64,000 nucleotides of DNA from Nymphaea colorata (lineage: Eukaryota > Streptophyta > Magnoliopsida > Nymphaeales > Nymphaeaceae): contig NC_045140.1 of NCBI RefSeq assembly GCF_008831285.2, positions 22,214,131-22,278,130 of the forward strand, given 5' to 3'. Position 1 is the first letter of the stretch; every line of letters begins with the position of its first letter. Below, piece by piece: positions 35,518 to 47,647 of the stretch. The position numbers and the translations under genes are program-made. The notes below the pieces were generated by a model. It saw only the letters and a list, made by a program, of their open reading frames with translations. It ran no database searches and was not told the DNA's origin.

Positions 35518-38500
35518 ACCCCGTAAACCAGAATTTACAGTCTGAAGTTCGGATTCTATAACCAAGCTTTTCAGGATCTCAGCGAGGTTTCAGGTCTATT
35601 CCCGAATGCATCCCAGGGAACAATGACTTCACGAGAGAGATGGCGAACGATTTGGCGTTGGCTAAAAAGCCGAGGAGGGAGGGAGAGCGCGCGCGCAACG
35701 GCCAAATATCTTCGTTCGGTGACGGTGAGCCCAACAGATTTTGGGAAACGTGGAATTACCCGCTTCGTCCTCCAGTTTTGAGTTTATGACGGATGTGCCC
35801 CTCTTCAGGGCCCTCCTTTTTGGCTTACTGTCGCCTTTATGAGGAAAGTTTTTGCTTTGTTCAGGCAACTCTGCGATTCACTGCCGTATCCATTTGCTAC
35901 TCCCTCCTTTTGAATGGAAAGTTAATCTTGTTTCTCTTTTTTTTCTGTTTACAATCGCAATTCAAACCCATGTGTGTTTTTCTGTCGACCAAAATTTTGG
36001 TCTGTTTACGTGAAAAAGTTCAATCATACCAATTTTTAAAGGAGTCATCTATGGCAAAGTGATAAGGTACTCACGTTTTAAATTTCATTCACAGTTTGAG
36101 ATGAGCTTCTCAACTATCAAACATCTGTCGATTTCTTCAACGATCACCAATTATTGGGACAAAACAAATAAATTTTTCTGTCTTCTTCTCATTTAACAGT
36201 GAGGAAGGAACATTCATAATAGAGTCCACGTTGATTTGCTATGTTACAGACGCGCTGCTACTTTTGATATTCAATTCTAAAGTTGTTTTGAATTGAAAAC
36301 TTTAAGCAAACCTAACTACAGAGGCGGCCGATAGAGTGAGGAGAGAACTCATGCGGGTCTTCTTTTGCCCATCAACCGACGGTTCAGAATAGAAACGTAC
36401 GTATATTTGCGTCTCCTTCCCGGACTTGTGAGTCGGCCTGACACATGAGTTCCTTTATACCACTTGGGCCACGAGAGAATGTCCCCTTTGCACGTGAATC
36501 TCGTATCAGCGCCGGGCTCTTCTGCTTCTTCTTTCCTACCCATCTGCAGATTCCATGTCGCAGTAAAATTTCAGAGCAAGATGCGCATCTAAGCTTTTCA
36601 TGTTTCAGATTCTCATCCAAGATTTCTTTAGGCAATGGCAGGGTAAAATTTCAACCAAGATTCCCATCCGAGCTATACTTCTAGTGGAACATGCATCTCT
36701 ATCACTCTCTCTCTCTCTTCTATTTGTTGCCTACACTTACCAGCTGTGTGATGCCTACTTTAGCTTTGGAAAATTAGTGTTTTTTTTCTCCCTCCCCCTT
36801 GTTTGTTTTCATTGAGTACTTATTTTGTCGGCTTTGTTTTTTTGTTGGTTTGTTCTTAGATTCTTTTTTAGAATCGATTGGTCAAATGCTCGACACACAT
36901 TGGCTCGACCTGCTCTACACTATATGACATAAGATAAGCTGGTGCTGACTAGAGATGATTACCATGTACAGCTCATGGTGCATGACATGTATCCCTCCGC
37001 TCATTCTTAAGAACGTACGAGTCATGTATATGGTCCTCTGCCTGCGCTATATATACAAGCATGTGCCTGTGACCAACTTTGCCTGCTGATGATGGCTCGA
37101 ATGAAAGTTGATGTACCCTCCAGCCTCTAGCTCGAGGGCGGGGGCAGGTGGGGTCTCCATGGAGTGTATCCACTCTTTGAAACCTTAAAGTCAAAGTTAA
37201 ATTTGGATGAACTTGGTCCAGTTTCATGAGATAGCTTTAAGAGATTCCAGTCAGTCAGTCACTGCTTTATGATCAATTGAAATTTTGTTAATCATACATT
37301 CACGAAAAAAAAAAAATTAAATTGATCTCATCCTTCTCTAGCTTAAAATATCTTTCTATCTTATCGACTCTCTAATATATCGCTCTCTCTACAGCAGGCT
37401 ATGTTTAACTTCAATCAGCCCTAAGCCGGCGCCGCCATGATTTCGTTAGAACCAGGAAATGGCATTGGTGGAAGCTAATTTTGTTAGCATGCAAACTGCG
37501 AACAGATTGCTATGCATCTTCCTCCCGTCTCATGTCAATCACGCTCAAGTCACAAGCCATTTGTTTTCTTATCAGTATCCGGTAGGTGGATGAACCGTGG
37601 CAGAGTTGTCCGTTGTTGTTCTTTCTGTCAAAAAAGAGAATCGTGATAGATTTGTCCACTTATTTTTTTCCGTCGATGAGCTCCCTAGCTGGATCGATGA
37701 TGAAGCCCACGTTGCTTCCCTTATCGGAATCGATGGCAGCCTTATCGATCCAACTTTTGTCTCCCGCAAGATCATGTTCTATTGTGGTGCAGATTATAAT
37801 TTTGAGTATGTCCAAGTTGTGATGGACGTGAACTATCTGCTGTAAATGTTGTTAAGTTTAAATGCTCACTTATTAGTTCTGCATCTGATATAAGTTGATT
37901 TCGAATGGGCATTTGGTAGGAAAAAGATGGTCTTTTTAGAAGATATGCATGTTTCATAAACGCTACGTGATCCTTGAATTCAAGAGTAGCATTCATAATC
38001 ACAATAGATTTTTAAAGATACTCAAACGTGCATTTCAAGGACATAACCTTCTTCTTACTTAATGTTCTTTAAAATGTTGTTCTTATATAAAAACACTTGA
38101 TTCAATAACAACGATGAAACTACAAGAATGAAGTTTCTACGAATATCTAAAACGATGCAAAAATAAAGGCAGAAAGTGAAAGCCAAACTTAATTAAACTC
38201 GACATATAGAAAACAATCTCCGAATTAACCAATGTTCTTGAGACTGCATGCCAATTTAAAAAAAAAAAAAATCCTAAAGGTTCATCCATCCCATCATTGC
38301 TCATTCCGGTAAACAGGAGGAGAGGTACGTGTGGGCAATTGCTCATATGGATCACAATAAACTTTTTACTTTTATATTAATATTTTTGAGCAATTTTCTC
38401 ATTTACATATTGGTGTTCCATAAAACTTAAAAATTTTATATCTAGTACCCTTTCCCACTGGCAAACTCAATCCATCATGTCAGCCTTCTAATTCACTACA

Positions 38501-40080
38501 AAACTCGATCGAATCTTTCAATAAATTGTCGACATTTTTGTCAAAAAAAAAAAGAGAAATTTGCTCTGTGGACAAGTTAAAAAGGCTACTCTTCTTGCTT
38601 ATAGGTCAACATTGCATTGCCAATCATTCCTAGTAGCTTTACAAAAAGCTGCCATGACTTGGTGACCCAAGCATGACATCCATGCATGCTGCACACCTTG
38701 GATTTATGGTTCTCTCTTTTTGAAGAAGAAACAAAAAGCATTCGAGTCTCAAAGCAAAAGTAAGTTGGAATGCTCAAAGAATTACTGCTTCATGCGCTCC
38801 TGTCCAATTACCTATGTATCTGCCTTGAACAGCCCACAAAAGACACTTTCACGGCCTCTTTAGTCTGCCAATGAATGCTAGTTGGTTAGCTAGCTCTGCT
38901 CGGACAACTTTACATTGAATATATCACAATAAATTGAAAAATGAAATTCAGTTGCAATAGATACTGCAAAAGACCGAAAATTTGAAAATGAACGATGTCC
39001 TGACTTTGTATGTTCCTAGCGAAATATATATCAGTATCGATCTCTTTTTCTCAGGTTGGACTGTGGAATTGCCAGTTAGTAGGCAAGTCATTGCGACAAA
39101 TGTTGATTGATTGAACGGGCAAATGCGAACACTCACAAGAACGTAGCAAGAGATATCAAATATCTCACTATATTTTCGGCCAACTTATTATCTGAGATAT
39201 GTTCATGAAAATTTAAGTGGATATATTCTTGATTTCGATTAGATTTTTAGTTTGGGGCGGAAATTCATATTATATAAGTAGCTAAGCATTTGAAACAAGA
39301 TCACGGACCATGCATGCATGATGGGGAGGGGATAGAGTTGTGTAAAGGCATACGAGGGCCGGGCTTTCTTAATTGGAGGGCTTTCGACAGTGAGTGGTGG
39401 TGCCAAAAGTTTCAGAAGGGGCCCTGAGGATTCTTCCAAGGTTTTTACCCATATAGAAATGAAATCATGAAATCGATTCTTTTGGAAAATGCAGAGCGAC
39501 ACCAAGTGAGTCGTTCATGGTCGGCTAAGCTGGCTGATGTTTTCTACACTTTGATTAATGGCCGATCCTCTTGGTCAGGGAGATGAGGTGTTTATGGTTT
39601 TCTTAGTTAGACATGCCTCGCTGCACGCTGGGCAAACCATCTAACCTGGGGTCGCTTCTGTCTGGGGTGGGCCACTGCCCCCACGCCAGCCTATCAAAAA
39701 TCTCACTATAATGTCTCAACATCACATTATCGTCATGAGTCCAAAATTATATGCAATGCCCATACCAAAGTTTTGTCACCAAGGCAAATGTCTGGCGACT
39801 AAAAAAATCATGGCTGTGCCACTGGTGAATTGATGATTTCAGGATCGAATTCTACTACCGCTAATTTTGGTCATGAATCACCTCAGTATCGGGGCTTACT
39901 CAGAAAAACAATAGTAAAATAAATATCTCATTTTCATGGGTTTTCAAGGACGTTGCTTTGGAAAATATCACCGTGTTCGTCAGCAACGTCAATAAAGGTT
40001 CAACATTTTTTTTTACTCCCATGCTTTTTTCTAGAAATATACTTGTGACAATCAAAGGCATGGAAAATATCCTCACATAG
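35518..40080. other. Intergenic; left end is AVT1 leader/promoter
   Basis: The first ~250 bp, upstream of the minus-strand AVT1 start, are GC-richer (GAGCGCGCGCGCAACGG at 35686-35702) and probably hold its leader and promoter. Beyond that I see only short unrecognised frames and a region near 39650-39830 of GC-rich decayed repeat appearance. Confidence 0.45.
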
Positions 40081-40104
40081 AACATGTAGTTGATGTATTT
40101 TTTT

Positions 40105-40106
<2 letters not shown>

Positions 40107-40140
<34 letters not shown>
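40107..40140. repeat. (AT)n microsatellite
   Basis: An uninterrupted AT run of about 34 bp. Confidence 0.95.
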
Positions 40141-40147
<7 letters not shown>

Positions 40148-43100
40148 AAAATGTTTAAAACGTTAAAAACTGGGCGAAAAATTATAGAATACATGAAAAT
40201 ATGTGGGGAAACAAGTGAAAATTACAAAATGCATGCAAATTGTATTGTAACATATGAAAATTGTGTGATACAAGAAGCTGGCCTGTGCACTAGATGTATA
40301 AACTCGTGAATGACACATACCCTTAAGAGTAGGCCAGGGACCTAATTGGAATGGGTTTGCGGGGCAGATGTTATGCACTAAAGGCTGAGGACAGTGCAAC
40401 CCCATCTACGTAACCATGTCTCTTTGATATGTGATACATACAACTACTTGTGCAATAAGATTTATACATACGTTGTGCTATGGAGACCCACATGCATACT
40501 AAAGAGATCCATATGTTGCGCAACGAATATATATATGTTATGCTATATACAAAGACTTACACATTATGATTTAAAATATGTTATGCTAAGGAGATCTAGA
40601 TTTTGTATCGTGTTTCGTTATGTGAATGCTATGATCTTTTGTTACTAAGTCTTTTTAGGAGACTAGTGTTTTTGGTAATATTCCACTGTGTTGTGGGAAT
40701 GTGCCAAAGTTTTGTGCTAAAGATTACCATTAGAAAGTGGCTTGTTTTTTGAAGTTGATGCATGAAAAAAACACCAGCGTTGCTTCACTTAGTGGCATAC
40801 GTGAATTTGAGCTTAGTTTGGTGGTTGGCTTTGCCCGAAGATGTTGCGATATAATATTAAGTTCACTTTAGTCGCTTACTCTTTCATTTGCATTGGACTT
40901 CTCGCTGGGCATTCAGTATCACGAGGGCTCCACCGCTCCAGGCTTTGTTTTTGTTTTGTATGGAGGACAAGACATCTCTTGCATTGTGCCCACATGGTTT
41001 TTCGCTGTTGCTCGTCATGACGATCATGACAAATAGTTGTTAACAAACCATAAGAGTTTTGCATCAATTTTCAGTAGAGTGAGTTTTGGCTCCAATGTTT
41101 TTTTGGAACCATACAATATTTGTATGTTCGTTGTGAAATTTTGCTATTTCTGTGACATGGTTTTGGATAATCATATCCATGTATAATTATTTTGCCGACC
41201 CATGTTCTTTGGTGGTGTAGGTATTTACAATACTCAAACAAATCTGACCCTCTCACCATTATTTATCACAGGCAGCAGCTCTGATTAGTTTTTGATACGG
41301 TGATTGCATTCCTTGATGTTGCATTAGACTCGCTCTATCGGCTAGAGACTATTTTGATTCTTGGGATTTTGTTGAAGCCGGTTTGGTTGAGTTATTTTCT
41401 AAGCTGAACCCTAATGAGTTGTTCAAACTTCAAACAAGTGTTTTGTCTCGGTTTTTGTTTTGTTCTAAATCTGTCAAGACTCAAGTTTATGTTTTGGTGT
41501 ACATCCTTAAATATTTATTTCCACTATACTTAATACACAATGCCTTCGGCCATGCACTCCATTCTCTGCTAAGATTGCTGCTTGAGTCGACATCGAGCTG
41601 CCATCCAGGAATTCCTCTTTATAATTACTCATATAACACCTAATTCTCCTCAAATTTACTGCAAATATTGATCCATATTCCGAGGAACTTTGCTACCCAT
41701 TTGCCCATCCACCGCCATCGATCGTGTTTTGTTCAGTATTTTCCGAACGGAAACCGATCCTCTTTTATAAGTAGAAAGAGCTCCCATGGCGAGCAAATCT
41801 CATTTTTTCTATCATGAGTACACCAACTCATACCTTTCCTCCTGATGAAGCAATTTCTTTTGAAAGAGGCTTTTCGTGAAGAGGAGACGGTTGCATGTAG
41901 ATATGCAATTGAAAATCAGATTCCCTTTACAGTGTGAGCGATGAAATATCCGTGGGCAATGTACTTTTCGAAAAAAAAAAAAGCAAAAAAAGGAAAAGCT
42001 TCTGTGCTTACACAAAAAAAATGTTGGTGCACTTAGCTTTACTGAAATTAGTGGAATACTGTGGTGCATCCGATCTGTAGACGATAATCGTGCAACGAAG
42101 CGATGCAACCTTCTTCATCCGTGTCCAATTGTCCACGCTAAGATTCGATTTGAGCAACGAGCAATCTCTGTTTTCTCTTTTCCTGTGGGTGGAGTGAAGG
42201 GACAGTTTCTGATAGCTTGATTGAGAAAGCTATGACATGGTTGAGAATATGGCTCACATGCCCCTTGATGTACCATTTATTCCATCTCGAGGAATTACTT
42301 CTTGGTCGGCTTTCCAACTAGCAGCTTTTGGTCTTGCTAGCTCTCTCTTTCTGCACTCCGGGAATTTGCCGCGAACACGGGCATCTTTTTGCCGGTCTCT
42401 AGGAGGAAGCGAGCGAGGGAGAGATCGGAGGAGTTTGATCTCAATATATTCCACAGAGGAGTGTCGTTGCAGTTATTGAGAATCTCGCTAGCTCGCAGGC
42501 ATCATCAGTTTGAAATGAATGGCATTTATTAAATGGCTCATCATTTTCTACACGGCAATGTCCTGTAGGATTGCAAAGTATCAGAAGGATCAGTTAAAGT
42601 GAATAAGGGTCGAAGTTGAGTAAAACGAGAGAGAGCCCATTGGAGTCCAAATTCACTTATAGCCAACTTGGTTTCCTCATCATTAAAATTGGCACCAGCC
42701 ATTTCAGTTTGACTTGCACCAAGTTTCATGGAGTGGCCCTGGACCAAGCCCGAGGCTCTAGCTAACTGCCTATTAGTAGAAAATGCACGGCATTCGCCAT
42801 TGCCTGATCAAACAAAACCCAGAACATTAATTAGGTCTGCAAGTAACTGAATGATGAGGACCAATTTGATCTATCATTGAACACTCTGTAATTTGCCGGT
42901 CAGTAACTTGCAGGTCAAATTGCAAATGGGCAACAAGTTGGCGTCAGTCATTTAATGGCAGCAGAGAATACTTGCACCACAGTCTGTTGATGTGGTGAGA
43001 AACACAAACTACAATCTATTGTTCATCAAACGAAAAATCTCATGCTAGTCAGAGCTGACAACTGCACTCGTGCTTTCCGTTTTACTTTTTGCATCAAGAA

Positions 43101-44064
43101 AAGAGGACCTGATCTTAAATTCATGAATCTGAATTCCTGAGAATTTTAGATCAGAAGATGTCAAAGGTAACCAAACAACCTCTAATAAAATTAAAGTTAA
43201 GTGAGAATGTCTTCTTGGCGTATTTCAACTCAAATAGTTGCGCACTGGGTGACGTGATCATGAATTTCATGTTTGAAGACAGTGGTGGCATCAACATTTT
43301 AGTTGTAAAAGCTGTTGTCCTTAATGTCAAATTTTTGAGATAGATAGATTTGATGGGCTTACGTATGAAGCCAATTGTGGCAAGGCATAGACGGGAAACG
43401 AAATTAATCAAGAGGCCCAACTTCCATTTAATTGAATTTCTCTTTTTATCACATATATTATATTCCACTTTAACTCATTATGTAGGGAGATATGTGTAAA
43501 TAGAATGTTTTTAACCAAAAAGACAATAGGTTACATACTTTTATTAAAGAATAAAGGTGGAGTACCCCTTTCATTGAAGTCATTTCAATTTTCAAACTTG
43601 TTCTCTTGTCTAACAGTTAAGGATTTCAGACCACTGCAGTGTATATGTATAAGATTTAAGACATAGGACATTTATGTGAATAGAATGTGACCCAAACATG
43701 TGATCACGTACATATATATCCCCTTCTAATAAATTACACGTTAAGTGATCTACCACATAAAACACATATAAATCAATATAATGTTTATGTTTTCTGGACA
43801 TGTAAAATGAGTCTTCAAAAATTCTTGGATCATTGACTTATGGGTAAGGGGAGTTTTCCTGAAGCTCACGCCCAACATGTTATCACCTCAGAGTATAGGA
43901 TAGGACTTGCTTTTGATGGTTTGGAGTGTCGCCCCCGCCTTGTTTTCAACTTGTATTATAGTGGCTTTCTTTATAGACATAAAAAATGTGTGAAATATGT
44001 TAAAGATGTATGAAGTTTATGGAAAGAATATAATTGATATATATGTGTGCGTAGAGAGAGAATA

Positions 44065-44122
44065 TGCCTGCTGTGACTCCTTATTCCCTCTTAATGGACC
44101 ATCACTGATCACACAAACAAAA

Positions 44123-44154
<32 letters not shown>

Positions 44155-44220
44155 ATGCCTGCTGTGACTCCTTGTTCATGTTATTGAACCATCTGCACAT
44201 GGGATCCATGGATTCCACTT
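44065..44220. repeat. 91-bp duplication flanking a GA microsatellite
   Basis: TGCCTGCTGTGACTCCTT occurs at 44065 and again at 44156. Both copies continue with a similar TATT/TTCA...GAACCATC or GGACCATC segment and are preceded by AGAGAGA. The second copy follows an enlarged GA run (44123-44154), which suggests unequal exchange within the GA tract. Confidence 0.75.
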
Positions 44221-44883
44221 CCTTGACCATCAAGTAGCTGGGGACAATACTTGTAGTTTGGTTGGGGACATGCCACTCACATATAACACTAGTTAAATCT
44301 CGAAGAGGGGCAGCGTTGGACAGGAAAAGATGATCAATTCAAATTCTTTAGAGTGACTTCAGCGTCTTTTAGGTTCAAATTATATATATTTTTTCCCGAG
44401 AAGTCTCCATCGTCATGAACATAATGACCGGTCAACATAATCACTCCTGTATGCAACAGTATTATCAAAAAGATACGAGTGATTTTGTGAAACTTTTAAA
44501 CCAGGTGTCATCCTTTCCTCTCTCTCAGTGAAATACTTCATTTTGAGGATCTAATACCTTTTTCATCTACCAATCAATCAGTGTCTCAATTTTATAAAAC
44601 CATCTCATATACATGAAGCCATGTATTTTTTTACTGATCAGAAAATAAATTATTTCCAATATGTATATAATGTTTGCTTCAACGAATATATATATATGGC
44701 ATCTGTATGGAAAATGGGAAGGCGAAAACAGCAAGAGGTAAGAGAAAGAAAAAAGAAAAGGATGGGCGTGAAGAGGAGTCGCCGTCAGCCCATCCACACT
44801 GTTTGAGCGATTGCTTACTTCAACTCAGCAGGCCACGTGAAGCAACTCCTTCTCTTCTCTCCCCAAGCAAAACGGACGGTGGG

Positions 44884-44909
44884 CTCTCTCTCTCTCTCTC
44901 TCTCTCTCT
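44884..44909. repeat. (CT)n microsatellite
   Basis: An uninterrupted CT run of about 26 bp. Confidence 0.9.
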
Positions 44910-45415
44910 TGGTGTCGGTGGATTTGTTTTATTTGGGGGACCAAAGAGCCTTAATATGCTCCGCTCCATTTGATGGAGAAACACAGAAAAAAGCATATTT
45001 TAAAAAGAAAACAACCAAAAGAAAAGTAGCGGAGGCCCTCTTTCTCCTTCAATCAACACCTAAGCAATAAAAACAAAAATTTGGATCCGTATCGATGTAT
45101 TTTTAATTTGATTTTTGGACAGAATATAAACCCGGTTTCACCTTATTGGCAAGCGGCATAATAAACCAAATCTCAAAGTTTGAGGCCTTCTTCTTCTTCT
45201 TGTTTTTTCCCTTCGTTACCTCTTTCTCGTCTCCCCGATTGCATTTTCTCAGGTGGATTCTTGGCGACGGAACTTAGTCACGGCGATCGGAACGTCATTA
45301 ATTACTAGTAAAGACGGATAATGACCTCCTCTCCGGCTGTCCCTCCACGGCTCTACCTGAGTCAAAGGCTAGATATGTCCCATCCTTCGGTCATCTTGCG
45401 TGAACTGGCTACTGA

Positions 45416-45450
45416 GATGGTGATGGTGATGGTGATGATGGATGATGGAT
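45416..45450. repeat. (GATGGT)n-type simple repeat
   Basis: Repeats of GATGGT decay into GATGAT and GATGGAT units over about 35 bp. Confidence 0.8.
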
Positions 45451-46329
45451 GCATGGATCGATGAAGATCAAGATCAATGTCGGTGACCTTTGGGCGTCGG
45501 CTGTCGGCAGCCTTTTCGTGCCGATTAATCGGCAACGACTCGTATCTATACTTAAAACGGAAATCGAACCAAATACAAACGGAAATGTTGGAGGAGTCGG
45601 ACCAATGACTCCCTTGCCCTCCATTTCCGCACCTTATAACCTAACTGGGGACCTAGATCCCGGCAATGATATGGGTCCGTCCGTCCCTAAATATTGTTTC
45701 ATATTATTTTGTATCGTTGGATCTTTCTAATAACAACGTTCGATTAGGGTTGTCCAAAATGCTCGGTGGTTGGGGTTCACCAGCGATTTTTCTTTCTTTT
45801 CTGGTGTAATTCTTGGGCGGTTCCTCATAAAAAAGTATTTTGCTATTGAATAACGTATACAGACGACGCAAGTTTGTAAGAAGAACATCCTCGGAAAATA
45901 ATTTAATAATAGAAAACAATTTATTTATTTTTATGATTTAATATGACTACCAACTGGCTCCTACTCATTTTCTCGAATTCTTGGAGCGTACTTCGACACA
46001 GTGTTAAGACAGGTACAAATCAACCCTCGTTTTAGATTTAGTTCTCTTCTTCCCGTACTCACTTGACTTTGGTTTACTAAATGAAATTTTGGTGTTGTGG
46101 CATCCTTGGAGAGGCCCATTATGCCTTCCGTGATCTTATAAACAAAAAATTTGAAAGCAAACCCAGCAAAAGTACACAAACAGTCGAATACTTCCTGCTT
46201 ACTGCATCTAACTAAAATATATGAAAGCCTTTTCCAATGAAGAAAACTGTTTGAGGCATACCATCTGTCTCATACATGCTCCACTCAAACACGATGGAGG
46301 GTATCTCAATACACCTTTGCATTGAAATT

Positions 46330-46520
46330 GTACTTCTCTTATGTGGTGTTTGAATGCCTGGTATTAAATTGTATGGCATTAAAATTTGATGTGAGGTATT
46401 TAATACCAGACTTCGGTTGGGTTGAACAAAAGTTCTATGTTCCACATGACTATGGTGTGTGAGTGCCTGGAATTTTTTTTTTCCAGGAATTTTATTACTT
46501 TGTTTGAAGGAGATGATGTT
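46330..46520. repeat. Possible small decayed transposon with internal palindromes
   Basis: GTGTTTGAATGCCTGGTATTAAA near 46340 recurs as GTGTGAGTGCCTGGAATTT near 46456. The interval holds GGTATTTAATACC, a perfect palindrome, and AATTTTTTTTTTCCAGGAATTT. TGCCTGGAAT-type ends are common in plant small DNA transposons, but no clean terminal repeats or target duplication could be set. Confidence 0.3.
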
Positions 46521-47647
46521 AAACTTCCATGCTATGCTCTCGTCTCTTGACCATTGGTTGAGAGCCAAAGCTTCGCTTCTCAAAGTAAGTTGGTTTCCAT
46601 CCAATATTCATGTTGCAGTGCAGCTATAATGAAATACCAGCATCTTATGTGCCGGTGATAAGTAAAAATCTGGAATCCCGTAAAATAAAATGCAAGTGGT
46701 CGATTTTTTATATCCCTATTGTAAGGGTGTCGCTGTGATTTCGAAAAAGAAGGGTATGCTGGGGGAGGAGGAGAAGAGGAGGGATCTGGTTCGCTGGACT
46801 GGGACCAACAAAGCTACCATGGTCTTTGCCGGTTTGATTTTTTCCATGCATGGGATCCATGCGCATGTGATCATGTATATCATGATGAAATATAGCTCAT
46901 TCTTTTTGCTCATTTAATATTGACATAAATAATATCTAAAAGAGGTGTTCACCATTTTTCAAATCTTACTGTGGGCACCTGCTGGTCCAGCTCCAGCCTG
47001 TGCTGTATTTAGGGAAGGTGCAGAAATGGAGGGCCGGACACGATTGGAGGTCCAAATGAGTCAAGGTCGAGGTCAGTAGATATATGTTTTGCTCTTCTGC
47101 CGCCACCATCTTCATTATCCTTTTCTTTTTTTCACCATCCTGTTCTCTCTCTCTCTCTCCCACCCTTGTCTCTAACTCTACAGATTCTATCGCAATCTTG
47201 TGCTGAAGAAGCCTTGGTGGGTCTTCATTGCTAATGCAGTAATTACTTTCCCTTGTCACTTTTGGCTGTTTCAGCGTCCACGGGTGGTTGCTCCTTTTGC
47301 CCTCTTTTTCATTATGGTAATGTAGTTAAAGGAAGTGTATGGATATGGAACTCACACATGGCTTTGGAGTTTCATTGCCTGTATGATGCTGTACTTTCTA
47401 GGGTTTGTCGTGGTTAGTGTTGCAGAAGCATCTAAGTCCTACCCTCTTTCTGCGATTCGCAAATGTGCCTGAGTGTGGGGTAGCGTGGAGAAGGGAGAGG
47501 GGGGAGCTATGTTTTGGTGGTGAACAGTGGGTTTTGTGGTTTTAAAGAGTGTCGTGTCGGCGGTGTAGAGTTTTCCCTGTCTGCAATTGTTGTTTCTGCA
47601 ACTGTTGGCGATTTTCTCAAGTAGGTAGGAGGAAAGAGAGGGAAACG

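Larger units (their letters stand above)
40141..47647. other. Intergenic, gene-poor; right end is CSLC promoter/leader
   Basis: No coding exons could be supported. It includes a 91-bp tandem duplication (44065-44220), GA, CT and GATGGT-type simple repeats, and a possible small transposon-like segment at 46330-46520. The last few hundred bases presumably hold the CSLC leader; no in-frame ATG precedes 47648 in the open frame. Confidence 0.45.

Noticed and set aside
37597..37845. 82-codon open frame with reasonable-looking composition
   Set aside because: It opens on GTG rather than ATG, has no homologous motif that I recognise and no supporting exon structure around it. A gene fragment cannot be excluded.
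46212..46604. 130-codon minus-strand open frame
   Set aside because: It overlaps the transposon-like palindromic segment, has no recognisable motif and has no splice partners.
47549..47647. Longer N-terminus for the CSLC protein
   Set aside because: The upstream extension opens on GTG and is Cys-rich, unlike any CSLC N-terminus. ATG at 47648 matches the family start.
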